DNA of 7,631 bases from CAJQQY01 sp964352225 (GCA_964352225.1 CAYGRM010000327.1:1-7631); one strand, 5' to 3'. Numbered from the stretch's first letter, positions 1-6,252 are shown. Numbers and translations are program-made. Notes: generated by a model from the sequence alone, not told the origin.

Positions 1-1
1 A

Positions 2-757
2 TTTATCGTAATGGCTATTTTGTATTTGATTTTATTACCGGTGTCTTTGTTGGTGACTAAAAGTTTGCCAGAAGAACCTGCTGCCTTTTTTGGAACTCAA
101 GGATTTTACACTTTCCCAAACGTTTGGAAATATTTAGGATACATTGGTAATTGGATTGGATTTTTCTTTTTAGGTTTTATGGGTGTACTTTCTATCTCCA
201 TGGAGTTCGGCAACAAAACCCTTCGTCAAAATATTATCACAGGACTTTCTAGAAAAGAATATTTTAGTGCAAAAGTAATTTTTATCACGGCGATTAGCTT
301 GATCGCTACTACTTATTATTTTCTCTCAGGAACGATAATAGGTTTATTCCATGCAGATCCATTTTACATGGATGTTTACACGCAAGGATTATTGAGCTTT
401 ATACCACATTACTTTTTGATGAGTTTTGGGTATATGGCAATGGGGTTATTCTTTGGAATGCTAGTTCGACGAACTGGTTTTGCGGTATTTATATTTTTAG
501 CTTATGGAGTTTTTTTGGAGCAGATATTAAGAGGGCTTCATTTATATTATACTGAGTCGCGAACCTGTCTTTTTTATCCAGTCAATGCGATAGAAGATTT
601 GACGCCAATTCCTTTTCCAGATATTGCGAATGATATGATTAGAGAAATGGATTTTAATCCTTTTTTATCACCAAATGAAGCAATGATTACGGTTACGGTT
701 TATACGGTACTTTTCATTTTGGGAGCATATCGTTTGATGGAAAAACGAGATTTGTAA
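2..757 (+). CDS. ABC-2 type transporter permease subunit, 5' partial
   Basis: This is the membrane subunit of an ABC exporter, which would pair with a separate ATPase encoded upstream, outside the window. The frame is open to the window edge and the first ATG (position 11) falls at the start of a membrane helix, so the true start lies upstream; probably only a few tens of residues are missing. Counting from that ATG, hydrophobic segments lie at about residues 1-15, 44-64, 88-113, 130-152, 156-172 and 224-241, which fits the six-helix ABC-2 fold. Between helices 2 and 3 is the cytoplasmic segment EFGNKTLRQNIITGLSRKEY (65-84), the typical E-x-x-x-K-T-x-R-x-x-x-x-x-G-x-S-R motif of NatB/ABC-2 permeases. 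The protein ends in the charged tail MEKRDL. Substrate is unknown. A strong terminator follows 26 bases after the stop, so this is the last gene of its operon. The family call is firm; the specific role is open. Confidence 0.85.
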   Translation, partial: FIVMAILYLILLPVSLLVTKSLPEEPAAFFGTQGFYTFPNVWKYLGYIGNWIGFFFLGFMGVLSISMEFGNKTLRQNIITGLSRKEYFSAKVIFITAISLIATTYYFLSGTIIGLFHADPFYMDVYTQGLLSFIPHYFLMSFGYMAMGLFFGMLVRRTGFAVFIFLAYGVFLEQILRGLHLYYTESRTCLFYPVNAIEDLTPIPFPDIANDMIREMDFNPFLSPNEAMITVTVYTVLFILGAYRLMEKRDL

Positions 758-782
758 CTTTATATTTATACAAAAAAATATT

Positions 783-815
783 AGCCTTTCAAATTAACAT
801 TTGAAAGGCTTTTTT
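783..815 (+). terminator. Intrinsic terminator of the ABC-2 permease gene
   Basis: A perfect 12-bp stem (783-794 with 799-810, AGCCTTTCAAAT and its complement) closes a 4-base loop and runs into six T residues. It begins 26 bases after the permease stop codon, which is the expected position for the end of that operon. Confidence 0.9.
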
Positions 816-1170
816 AATGCTAGTTAATTAAACGTGTTTGATCTACACTAACCTAATGAATTTTTCTTTTGGAAAGTGAGTTCTAAAACCGAAATTTTAA
901 AATTTAATTCCGCATTATGATAACAAATCAAAATAATAAACCATATTTCATCATAAAACCTACAATTGACTTCAATTATCATCAATAAATGAATTATTAT
1001 TCTAAAATAGATGCAAAAGTAAATCTAAATTTCTCATTACTTCAAAAATAAAAAACTCATAAAATTCTGATTTACAGTTACTTATACATTTAATATCAAA
1101 ATAGTTTTTCATTCTGCCTTTGATCTTGAGAAATTATCACAAATCTCAGTATGAATTTTTCTCAAAATAG
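816..1170. other. AT-rich intergenic stretch with no recognised content
   Basis: This stretch is very AT-rich and has frequent stops in all frames. I found no coding remnant, RNA gene or convincing promoter in it. A few loose resemblances to DnaA boxes (for example TTATACATT near 1082) are isolated and no better than expected from the base composition. Confidence 0.5.
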
Positions 1171-1177
1171 ATTATAC

Positions 1178-1203
1178 TTTGTGTAAATTTTACACTACCT
1201 TTG
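1178..1203 (+). promoter_or_regulatory. Possible promoter with an operator-like palindrome
   Basis: TACCTTTG at 1196-1203 is an exact match to the Bacteroidota -7 box TAnnTTTG. Directly upstream, 1181-1195 is a perfect odd palindrome, GTGTAAA-T-TTTACAC, which would sit in the promoter spacer like a repressor site. The nearest TTTG (1178-1181) is only 14 bases from the -7 box, shorter than the usual ~20, so the -33 element is poor. The regulator family cannot be named from the half-site. In such AT-rich DNA the box alone could be chance; the adjacent palindrome and the downstream terminator raise the odds. Confidence 0.4.
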
Positions 1204-1208
1204 AAATA

Positions 1209-1386
1209 CTGTTTAATGATATTAAAAGTTATACTTTTCTAGATTTGCACTTAAAGTTTTTTTGGTTAAATGGTTTAATTTAAATGGTAGTTCAAATTTT
1301 CCTAGCAAATCAAACAAAAATATAACTATCAAGCGACAGTCGGGTTAATTAAAGGCGAGGTATAAACCTCGCCTTTTATTTTTTTT
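1209..1386 (+). ncRNA. Candidate small RNA (promoter-to-terminator interval)
   Basis: The interval runs from the expected start point after the TACCTTTG box to the T tract of a strong terminator, about 178 bases. No open frame longer than 13 codons starts with ATG inside it (one at about 1285 reads MVVQIFLANQTKI), so a transcript would be non-coding or encode a tiny peptide. I recognise no known RNA family: it lacks the long bulged hairpin of 6S RNA and has no tmRNA or riboswitch core. It is supported only by its bounding signals. Confidence 0.25.
1351..1386 (+). terminator. Intrinsic terminator, plus strand, without an assigned gene
   Basis: An 11-bp perfect GC-rich stem (1351-1361 with 1366-1376, AAAGGCGAGGT and its complement) has loop ATAA and a tract of T4-A-T8. 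No protein gene lies upstream on this strand for nearly 600 bases, and the permease already has its own terminator. The hairpin therefore implies an unannotated transcript or a lost gene. Confidence 0.8.
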
Positions 1387-1436
1387 AGAACGACTTCCCA
1401 AGTCGCTTATCGCAAAATACTTTTCCACATAATCAC

Positions 1437-1480
1437 AAAAAAAAAGCAGGAATCACTTAGTAAGTGATTCCTGCTTTTTT
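1437..1480 (-). terminator. Bidirectional hairpin terminator downstream of the M1 peptidase gene
   Basis: Bases 1441-1459 and 1461-1479 form a 19-bp perfect inverted repeat (arm AAAAAGCAGGAATCACTTA) around a single base. In RNA the innermost pairs would open to form a small loop. Read leftward, nine A residues at 1437-1445 become a U tract, which suits termination of the minus-strand peptidase ending at 1532. Read rightward it has six T residues and could also stop plus-strand transcripts. Confidence 0.85.
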
Positions 1481-1531
1481 CAATTTGGAAAATATTATGA
1501 TGAATTCACGACTCAAAGAATCGTTTTGCTT

Positions 1532-3415
1532 TTAATCCTCATTTTTCTTTTTCCACTCATTATTTCCCCTTTCTAGATCAGCCATTCTCCAAATTGGATC
1601 AATGATAATTTGCTCCACATCTTTCAGCTTACAAGGAACTTCAAATTCATACGTAGGATTCACCCAAGGCCAATCTTCCATTACTTCAAAGTCTCTTCCT
1701 TTTTTCATAATCATACTATCTTGGCTTTTTGCTCCACGCATAATTCGAAGAGGAATATGAGCCACCATTTCTTTCCCACCATCATGAATGACTAATACGT
1801 CTAAGGCCATTGGCATTTGTCCAATCCTTTCTAAAGTGACCTTCGTCGTTTTTCTTCCTGACTTCTCTACATTCTTAATAGAATAGTCAATAGTTTTGAT
1901 GGAATTTACCCAATATTCTTTGTACCAATCCAATTCCAATCCACTCTCTTTTTCCATTACGCGAATGAAATCATTTACATTAGGATGCTTAAATTTCCAA
2001 GTATCATAGTAAGTTAACATGCCTTTGTCAAAAGCTTCTTTTCCAATGATTCCACTTAATTGATGCAAGAAAACTGCTCCCTTTACATAAGAAGCAACAC
2101 TATAAGCATAATTTGTATTGAAATGATCTGAATGAGTTGACAAGGGTTCCTCTACTCCACTCACGGCAAGATTCGCATAACCAAAGAAATCACTTTTGTG
2201 AATATCTTCGATGGCTCTAGAATCTGTTCCTGGAAGCAATCCTTCTGCTGCTAAAAAATTTATCACCTCTGCCGAAGCATAACTTGTAAATCCTTCGTCC
2301 ATCCAAGCATACAAACTTTCATTGGTACCCAAAGCCATTTGATACCAACTGTGCATCAGCTCATGTACAGACACTCCAACTAAGCTTCTAAAATTTCGAT
2401 GACCAGTAATTAACGTTGCTTGAGGGTACTCCATTCCTCCATCTCCTCCTTGGATAAATGAATATTGCTTATATGGATATTGTCCATATTTCTTATTGAT
2501 AAAATCAAAAGCTCGATCCATAGTTTTTGGCAACATTGGCCAATTCACATTCGTCTTATCACTATCAATATAAAAATAATGAACAGTCAATCCATCAGGT
2601 CGAACTGACTTAATATGTTTATAATCTGGATCTGCCGCCCAAACAAAATCATGCACATTTTTTGCCTTGAAATTCCACGTTAATTTTTCTCCTTTTGCAG
2701 GTCGAACTGCTTGACCATCAGGTTGGTAACCAGCGCCAATACTTCCCCAGTTTTCCAAAAATCCCGTTGCTGCTACCACAAAGTTTCGATCAATAGAAAT
2801 ATTTACATCAAAGTCTCCCCAAACTCCATGAAACTCCCGAGCAATGTAAGGATTAGCATGCCAACCTTGATAATCATATTCGCTCATTTTAGGATACCAT
2901 TGTGCCATCGAATAGTCAACTCCCTCTTTGTTATTTCTTCCAGATCGTCGAATTTGGACAGGCACCTGTGATTCAAACTCCATCTCAAAAGTAGCTGTAG
3001 AATTAGCCTTGATTGGTTCATCCAACATCACTTCCAATATAGTCCCAACTACCTCATACTTAACTTTTTTACCATTATGTTTGAGTGACTTAATTTTGTG
3101 ATAACCTATCTCATTTTCTTTTAATCCTCCAATTCGATTTCCTACCCGCGAATCAGCATCCGAAATAGTTCGTGAGCGAACGTCCATCATACTTCCTGGT
3201 TGGAAAGCATTAAAATACAAATGATAAAAAACTTGATTCAAATCATCAGGTGAATTATTAGTATAAACTACCGTTTGTTTTCCATTGAATTGATGTTTTT
3301 CGACATTAAAATCAATGTCCATTTTGTATTGTATAGCTTGTTGCCATCGGTCAGGCTGAGCAAAAATAAGGTTGCTCAAAAGCAACAATCCAATAATAAT
3401 ACTTAATTTTTTCAT
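1532..3415 (-). CDS. Secreted M1 family zinc metallopeptidase
   Basis: This is a gluzincin peptidase of 627 residues, predicted to hydrolyse N-terminal residues of peptides outside the cytoplasm. Residues 1-20 (MKKLSIIIGLLLLSNLIFAQ) are a clean signal peptide ending in the FAQ pattern common in Bacteroidota. The N-terminal beta domain (about 25-270) precedes the catalytic domain. GGMEYPQ at 326-332 is the counterpart of the GAMEN exopeptidase motif. The zinc site is H351-E352-L-M-H355 with the third ligand E374 in WMDEGFTSY, giving the HExxH-x18-E spacing. Y443 in AYSVASYVKG aligns with the catalytic tyrosine of leukotriene A4 hydrolase-type enzymes. No T9SS sorting domain is present at the C terminus, so it is probably periplasmic or released. 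An in-frame ATG 13 codons upstream (3454) exists, but starting there would bury the signal peptide behind a polar extension, so I chose 3415. All catalytic residues are intact. It is a single-gene unit. Substrate preference is not readable. Confidence 0.93.
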   Translation of the reverse strand: MKKLSIIIGLLLLSNLIFAQPDRWQQAIQYKMDIDFNVEKHQFNGKQTVVYTNNSPDDLNQVFYHLYFNAFQPGSMMDVRSRTISDADSRVGNRIGGLKENEIGYHKIKSLKHNGKKVKYEVVGTILEVMLDEPIKANSTATFEMEFESQVPVQIRRSGRNNKEGVDYSMAQWYPKMSEYDYQGWHANPYIAREFHGVWGDFDVNISIDRNFVVAATGFLENWGSIGAGYQPDGQAVRPAKGEKLTWNFKAKNVHDFVWAADPDYKHIKSVRPDGLTVHYFYIDSDKTNVNWPMLPKTMDRAFDFINKKYGQYPYKQYSFIQGGDGGMEYPQATLITGHRNFRSLVGVSVHELMHSWYQMALGTNESLYAWMDEGFTSYASAEVINFLAAEGLLPGTDSRAIEDIHKSDFFGYANLAVSGVEEPLSTHSDHFNTNYAYSVASYVKGAVFLHQLSGIIGKEAFDKGMLTYYDTWKFKHPNVNDFIRVMEKESGLELDWYKEYWVNSIKTIDYSIKNVEKSGRKTTKVTLERIGQMPMALDVLVIHDGGKEMVAHIPLRIMRGAKSQDSMIMKKGRDFEVMEDWPWVNPTYEFEVPCKLKDVEQIIIDPIWRMADLERGNNEWKKKNED

Positions 3416-3573
3416 CGATGTATTTATATAGTTTTTAAAAATTTCGTGAGACAATGTTTAGATTAAAAATATCTAATCATGTTAATGACAACTGATAATT
3501 AAATTTGTTGTCAAAAAAACAAATACAAACTAGTATTTTAGAAAGCGAAAAAACTAGTTTACTATTTTTTCAA
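3416..3573 (-). promoter_or_regulatory. Predicted long 5' leader of the peptidase mRNA
   Basis: If the promoter at 3579-3610 is used, the peptidase transcript starts near 3573 and carries about 155 untranslated bases. This stretch holds a 7-bp inverted repeat (TGACAAC 3486-3492, GTTGTCA 3507-3513) and two copies of AAACTAGT (3527-3534 and 3551-3558), the second within the perfect palindrome AAACTAGTTT. I see no known riboswitch, and the ribosome-binding region is simply A/T-rich. Its regulatory function is inference. Confidence 0.35.
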
Positions 3574-3578
3574 GGGCA

Positions 3579-3610
3579 CAAAAATAGCTAATGTCCATTA
3601 AAACGCCAAA
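3579..3610 (-). promoter_or_regulatory. Bacteroidota-type promoter for the M1 peptidase
   Basis: Read on the minus strand, TTTG (3610-3607) is followed after exactly 20 bases by TATTTTTG (3586-3579). This matches both elements and the spacing of the primary sigma factor promoter of the phylum. It points at the peptidase gene about 165 bases away, with no other gene between. Confidence 0.6.
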
Positions 3611-3745
3611 CCATTATGCCGTGTTGAAAAATGTAAGACATAGTAAGTTTGAATTATTTTTCATTAATTATTTTAGCATCTTTACACTTATAAACCAGGT
3701 AAATAATATGCTAAAGTCTCCCTAACTCATTGGTCATCAATAAGC

Positions 3746-3753
3746 TATTTTTG
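3746..3753 (+). promoter_or_regulatory. Predicted -7 box for the membrane glycosyltransferase-like gene
   Basis: TATTTTTG matches TAnnTTTG and lies 31 bases before the start codon, giving a leader of about 25 bases. The nearest TTG (3730-3732) is only 13 bases upstream, so the -33 element is weak or absent. The position, in the divergent gap and close to the gene, supports it moderately. Confidence 0.45.
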
Positions 3754-3784
3754 TTCCGAACAGTTCTAACCACTTTTAATTTCT

Positions 3785-5641
3785 ATGATAAATCAAAAAT
3801 CACTCCTCGCTTATTTTTTTAGTTGCGCCTTTATATTTTCCTTAGTTGTGATTTATCCAAGTTGGAATAACAAAGGTGGTGGTGCAACCTTGAGCTGGGA
3901 TGTGATGGGTTATTATACCTACTTACCCGCAGGAATTATTTACCAAGATTTAGCTCAATTGAAATTCCGTGACGACATCCAAAAAAAATACCTTTCAACT
4001 GGATTGGACATGGCTGCCTACCCTACTGAGAATGGAAATCAAATCATGAAATATCCAATGGGAATGGCGCTTTCGTATACTCCATGGTTTTTGATGGCAC
4101 ATACAACTGCCACCTTTACAAGGTATGAAGCCGATGGTTATTCTTTTCCCTATCAATTCTTTTTGGAGTTTGGTTGCCTTGCTTACGCCTTTATTGGACT
4201 ATGGTATTTTAGAAAAATATTGATTCGATATTTTGATGATGATGTTTCTGCTATTACGTTGATTTTAATTGCTCTTGGAACAAATTATCTGAACTATACG
4301 GCATTCGATATGGCAATGCCACATAATTTTCTTTTTACACTTTATGCATTACTCACTTGGTACACCATCAAGTGGTATGAGCACCCCAATTTCAAAGATA
4401 GTATCATAATTGGGGTTTGTATTGGTTGGGCAGCATTGGCTCGACCAACAGAAATCCTTTCGATTTTGATTCCAGTTTTGTGGGGGCTGAGTAATATGAA
4501 AAGTGTACGTGAGCGATTTTTTTTATGGAAAAAACATTTTGGAAAACTCTTTTTGACAGGAAGCATCATCGCCGGAATTGGATTGTTACAAATAATTTAT
4601 TGGAAAATATTTGCAGGCAAATTTTTAGAATATAGTTATCAAGATCAGGGTTTTTCATGGAATTTTATTCATATGAAAAATTGTTTTTTTAGTTACCGAA
4701 AAGGATGGTTCATGTATACTCCTTTGATGGCTTTTTCGGTTATTGGTTTTTATTTTTTATGGAAAAAAAATATATCTATTCAGCAGACAAGCAATCCTAT
4801 TATATTTTCGCAAAAGCCTTTTTGGGCAGTTTTTATCTTTTTTCTCCTCAATACTTATATCATTTTTAGTTGGGATATTTGGTGGTACGGAGGTGGCTTT
4901 GGACAGCGAGCAATGATACCTTCTTATGTGCTTTTGGGACTGCCTTTGGCTGCTTTTGTAGAATTCATCAAAAAGCATTTTTGGACAAAAATTGGGTTTG
5001 GAATTGTATTGTTATTTTGCTTGGGATTGAATCTTTTTCAGACCTGGCAAGCGCAAACTCCCTACGGAGGTTTTGAAACGGAGAATATGACCAAAGCTTA
5101 CTATTGGAAGATTTTTGGAAAGACTAAATTCGATCCTGAGTGGAAAATATTACTCGATACCGATGAAGAATATTTAGGTAAAATAAAAAACTCAAAAACG
5201 ATCTATTCTAATGATTTCGAGGAAGTTACAGATAGTATTTCTTTTAATTCAAAATATACCACTTCTGATTCAACTTCCTTATTCTTGAGTCAAAACGTTC
5301 AATTTTCACCTATTTTTTCAGTTCCATTTTCAGCTGATGAAAATACAGATTGGGTTCGTGCAAGTGCCGATTTTTACTGCGAAAGTAAAGAATGGAATTA
5401 TTGGCAAATGACTCAATTTATTATCAGTTTGGAAGAAAATGATGTGGTCAAAAAACATAAAATGATTCGCGTGCACAGATTGTTAGGAGAAAAAAATTGG
5501 CGACGAATTTGGGTCGATATTAAAATTCCAAAAGGGCAAAATTTCAATAATATAAAAGTGAAACTTTGGAATGCAGGTGGCTCGAAAGAAATTTGGATTG
5601 ATGATTTAAAAGTTGAATCTTTCCTTGGCGGGTCGCTTTAG
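3785..5641 (+). CDS. Multi-pass membrane protein, GT-C glycosyltransferase-like, with C-terminal soluble domain
   Basis: This 618-residue protein probably transfers a sugar from a lipid-linked donor at the outer face of the inner membrane, by analogy with GT-C enzymes; no substrate can be read. Hydrophobic segments lie at about 7-25, 123-143, 155-170, 178-196, 206-235, 255-275, 308-326, 345-362, 376-396 and 402-420. The first extracytoplasmic loop contains LSWDVMGYYTYLPAG (36-50), with an aspartate (D39) where GT-C enzymes carry a catalytic acid. A second SWD (362-364) occurs in FSWDIWWYGGGFGQRAM. ARPTEIL (219-225) is another motif shared by such proteins. From about 445 the chain is soluble and beta-rich with many aromatic residues, and it ends in IWIDDLKVE, consistent with a carbohydrate-binding-like sandwich. 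The start has no Shine-Dalgarno sequence but is followed directly by the first helix. The last codons and the stop lie inside an inverted-repeat element, so the FLGGSL tail may not be ancestral. The glycosyltransferase role is inferred from topology and motifs, not proven. Confidence 0.65.
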   Translation: MINQKSLLAYFFSCAFIFSLVVIYPSWNNKGGGATLSWDVMGYYTYLPAGIIYQDLAQLKFRDDIQKKYLSTGLDMAAYPTENGNQIMKYPMGMALSYTPWFLMAHTTATFTRYEADGYSFPYQFFLEFGCLAYAFIGLWYFRKILIRYFDDDVSAITLILIALGTNYLNYTAFDMAMPHNFLFTLYALLTWYTIKWYEHPNFKDSIIIGVCIGWAALARPTEILSILIPVLWGLSNMKSVRERFFLWKKHFGKLFLTGSIIAGIGLLQIIYWKIFAGKFLEYSYQDQGFSWNFIHMKNCFFSYRKGWFMYTPLMAFSVIGFYFLWKKNISIQQTSNPIIFSQKPFWAVFIFFLLNTYIIFSWDIWWYGGGFGQRAMIPSYVLLGLPLAAFVEFIKKHFWTKIGFGIVLLFCLGLNLFQTWQAQTPYGGFETENMTKAYYWKIFGKTKFDPEWKILLDTDEEYLGKIKNSKTIYSNDFEEVTDSISFNSKYTTSDSTSLFLSQNVQFSPIFSVPFSADENTDWVRASADFYCESKEWNYWQMTQFIISLEENDVVKKHKMIRVHRLLGEKNWRRIWVDIKIPKGQNFNNIKVKLWNAGGSKEIWIDDLKVESFLGGSL

Positions 5642-5676
5642 CTGCCCTTCCAAAAAAGAGCGAAGCGATTTTTTTT
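5633..5676 (+). terminator. Weak terminator-like signal after the membrane protein gene
   Basis: TCGCTT (5633-5638) can pair with AAGCGA (5663-5668), which is followed directly by eight T residues (5669-5676). The stem is only 6 bp and the loop 24 bases, so efficiency is doubtful. No better terminator is visible for this gene, and the larger element hairpins just downstream could also stop transcription. Confidence 0.3.
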
Positions 5677-5701
5677 AGCTAAAAACAGTTAGATTTTAGC
5701 T

Positions 5702-5764
5702 TTTGTCTAAATCTCTCTTAATTAATTTTGTGCAGACAAATTAATTAAGAGAAGCTTAGACAAA
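5702..5764. repeat. Long internal hairpin of the inverted-repeat element
   Basis: A near-continuous stem: 9 bp (TTTGTCTAA, 5702-5710), a 3-base internal bubble (5711-5713), then 15 bp (TCTCTTAATTAATTT), one bulged T and two more pairs around loop GCAG at 5732-5735. The two arms cover nearly all of the 63 bases. It lacks a terminal T tract, so it is not an ordinary terminator. Confidence 0.7.
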
Positions 5765-5869
5765 CACTTAAGACTATTTCTCCAACATAAATATTTTAAA
5801 ATTTTAACACCCAATTTTTTTCAAAAATTGGGTGAGCAGCTAAAGCGACCCACCATTATGAAAACATAG

Positions 5870-6021
5870 TTGGAACTCCCCTACCCCGAAAAGGACAAAT
5901 GGGAAGCGGGTGAACACCAAATGGAAGTTCAAAAGATAACTTGCCAATCGACGGAATCTATTTTTATAAAATTAAAACTGATGATCAAGTAACATTTAGG
6001 GAAACTCATTTTAACTTCTAA
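5870..6021 (+). pseudogene. Orphan, frameshifted T9SS C-terminal sorting domain remnant
   Basis: Two abutting frames together read as the last ~50 residues of a secreted protein. Bases 5870-5938 give LELPYPEKDKWEAGEHQMEV-QKI. From 5941 the next frame gives LPIDGIYFYKIKTDDQVTF then RETHFNF and stop at 6019-6021. The pattern G-E-H-x-x-x-V, about ten residues, L-P-x-x-G-I-Y-F-Y-K-I, then a short basic tail is the hallmark of type A T9SS sorting domains, which direct proteins through the Por secretion system. Restoring one base near 5939 joins the halves. Upstream, the first frame meets a TAG at 5867-5869, and beyond that lies the inverted-repeat element; no passenger protein is present. It is therefore a decayed 3' end whose body was lost, perhaps by deletion or insertion at the repeat. 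The domain assignment is by pattern, not by search. Confidence 0.6.
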
Positions 6022-6030
6022 ATGAGTTTT
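6002..6030 (+). terminator. Weak hairpin at the end of the pseudogene
   Basis: AAACTCATTT (6002-6011) pairs perfectly with AAATGAGTTT (6020-6029) around an 8-base loop and ends in four T residues. It overlaps the stop codon of the sorting-domain remnant and is plausibly the original terminator of that lost gene. The stem is AT-rich and the T tract short. Confidence 0.4.
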
Positions 6031-6037
6031 ACTGGTT

Positions 6038-6098
6038 GTACTTTCGTAGCTCCTGCTACTAAAACAAATTGTCAACGTAGCAGGAGATACGATAGTAC
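6038..6098. repeat. 61-bp imperfect palindrome
   Basis: Two 22-base arms (6038-6059 and 6077-6098) are complementary at 20 of 22 positions around a 17-base loop. The inner 10 bases, CTCCTGCTAC and GTAGCAGGAG, pair perfectly. There is no T tract, so it is not a terminator. It is clearly more GC-rich than its surroundings and resembles REP-type dispersed palindromes; no second copy is present in this window. Confidence 0.6.
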
Positions 6099-6115
6099 GG
6101 GAAAATATATTTTCA

Positions 6116-6202
6116 AAAAAAGTATCAATTTCAAAACTTAGTCGCCTTAAGTACAGTTGATAAAAAGATGATTTTCAGTTTCTTTGAAATTGATACTTTT
6201 TT
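6116..6202. repeat. 20-bp perfect inverted repeat upstream of the DUF6580 gene
   Basis: Bases 6116-6135 and 6183-6202 are exact reverse complements (core AGTATCAATTTCAAA) separated by 47 bases. Those 47 bases can form a small ACTTA/TAAGT hairpin at 6136-6152. The right arm ends in six T residues, so upstream transcripts could terminate here. The same arm starts with the TTTG of the next promoter. It may be a terminator, a regulatory site or another small repeat element. Confidence 0.6.
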
Positions 6203-6214
6203 AATTTATTTTTG
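6183..6214 (+). promoter_or_regulatory. Bacteroidota-type promoter for the DUF6580 gene
   Basis: TTTG (6183-6186), a 20-base spacer and TATTTTTG (6207-6214) match both elements and the ideal spacing of the phylum's housekeeping promoter. Transcription should start near 6220, giving a leader of about 33 bases before the ATG at 6253. That leaves no room for a riboswitch. The -33 element is the first four bases of an inverted-repeat arm. Confidence 0.7.
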
Positions 6215-6252
6215 CACCACATTTAAAAGAACTTAAAAGAAAAATAATAAAA

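Larger units (their letters stand above)
5626..5855. repeat. Inverted-repeat element with internal hairpins (MITE-like)
   Basis: The ends are 20-base terminal inverted repeats, 5626-5645 and 5836-5855, matching at 19 of 20 positions; the core GGGTCGCTTTAGCTGC (5630-5645) is perfect. Inside are three further hairpins: AGCTAAAA/TTTTAGCT (5677-5684 with 5694-5701), a long one at 5702-5764, and CACCCAATTTTT with its complement (5808-5819 with 5823-5834). It has no open frame and no transposase. The design resembles a non-autonomous mobile element or a dispersed structured repeat. The stop codon of the upstream gene (5639-5641) lies within the left arm. I could not identify a target-site duplication. 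Confidence 0.6.

Noticed and set aside
1315..1322. Minus-strand TATTTTTG box
   Set aside because: There is no TTG/TTTG at the required distance and no gene downstream that it would serve; it is likely chance in AT-rich DNA.
1285..1326. Short open frame MVVQIFLANQTKI inside the candidate small RNA
   Set aside because: Thirteen codons in AT-rich DNA without a ribosome-binding site or recognisable similarity is not enough to call a gene.
1082..1430. Possible replication origin: AT-rich DNA with DnaA-box-like words (TTATACATT near 1082, TTTTCCACA at 1421-1429) in a window that also encodes DnaA
   Set aside because: Each word differs from TTATCCACA, they are isolated rather than clustered, and the base composition makes such near matches common. 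dnaA does not mark the origin reliably in this phylum.
3416..3454. Upstream start of the M1 peptidase at 3454, adding 13 residues
   Set aside because: It would place a polar segment ahead of an otherwise ideal signal peptide that begins with MKKL at 3415.
1610..5076. Open frames of 61-86 codons overlapping the peptidase and membrane protein genes (1610-1795, 2711-2971, 4342-4569, 4757-4978, 4870-5076)
   Set aside because: All lie inside well-supported genes in other frames, and their translations look like out-of-frame composition with no domain features.
5626..6202. CRISPR array or defence island suggested by the repeat density
   Set aside because: The repeats are different inverted repeats, not regularly spaced direct repeats, and no cas, nuclease or toxin-antitoxin gene is present.
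6115..6252. Riboswitch controlling the DUF6580 gene
   Set aside because: The consensus promoter at 6183-6214 leaves a leader of only about 33 bases, and the inverted repeat lies upstream of the predicted transcription start.
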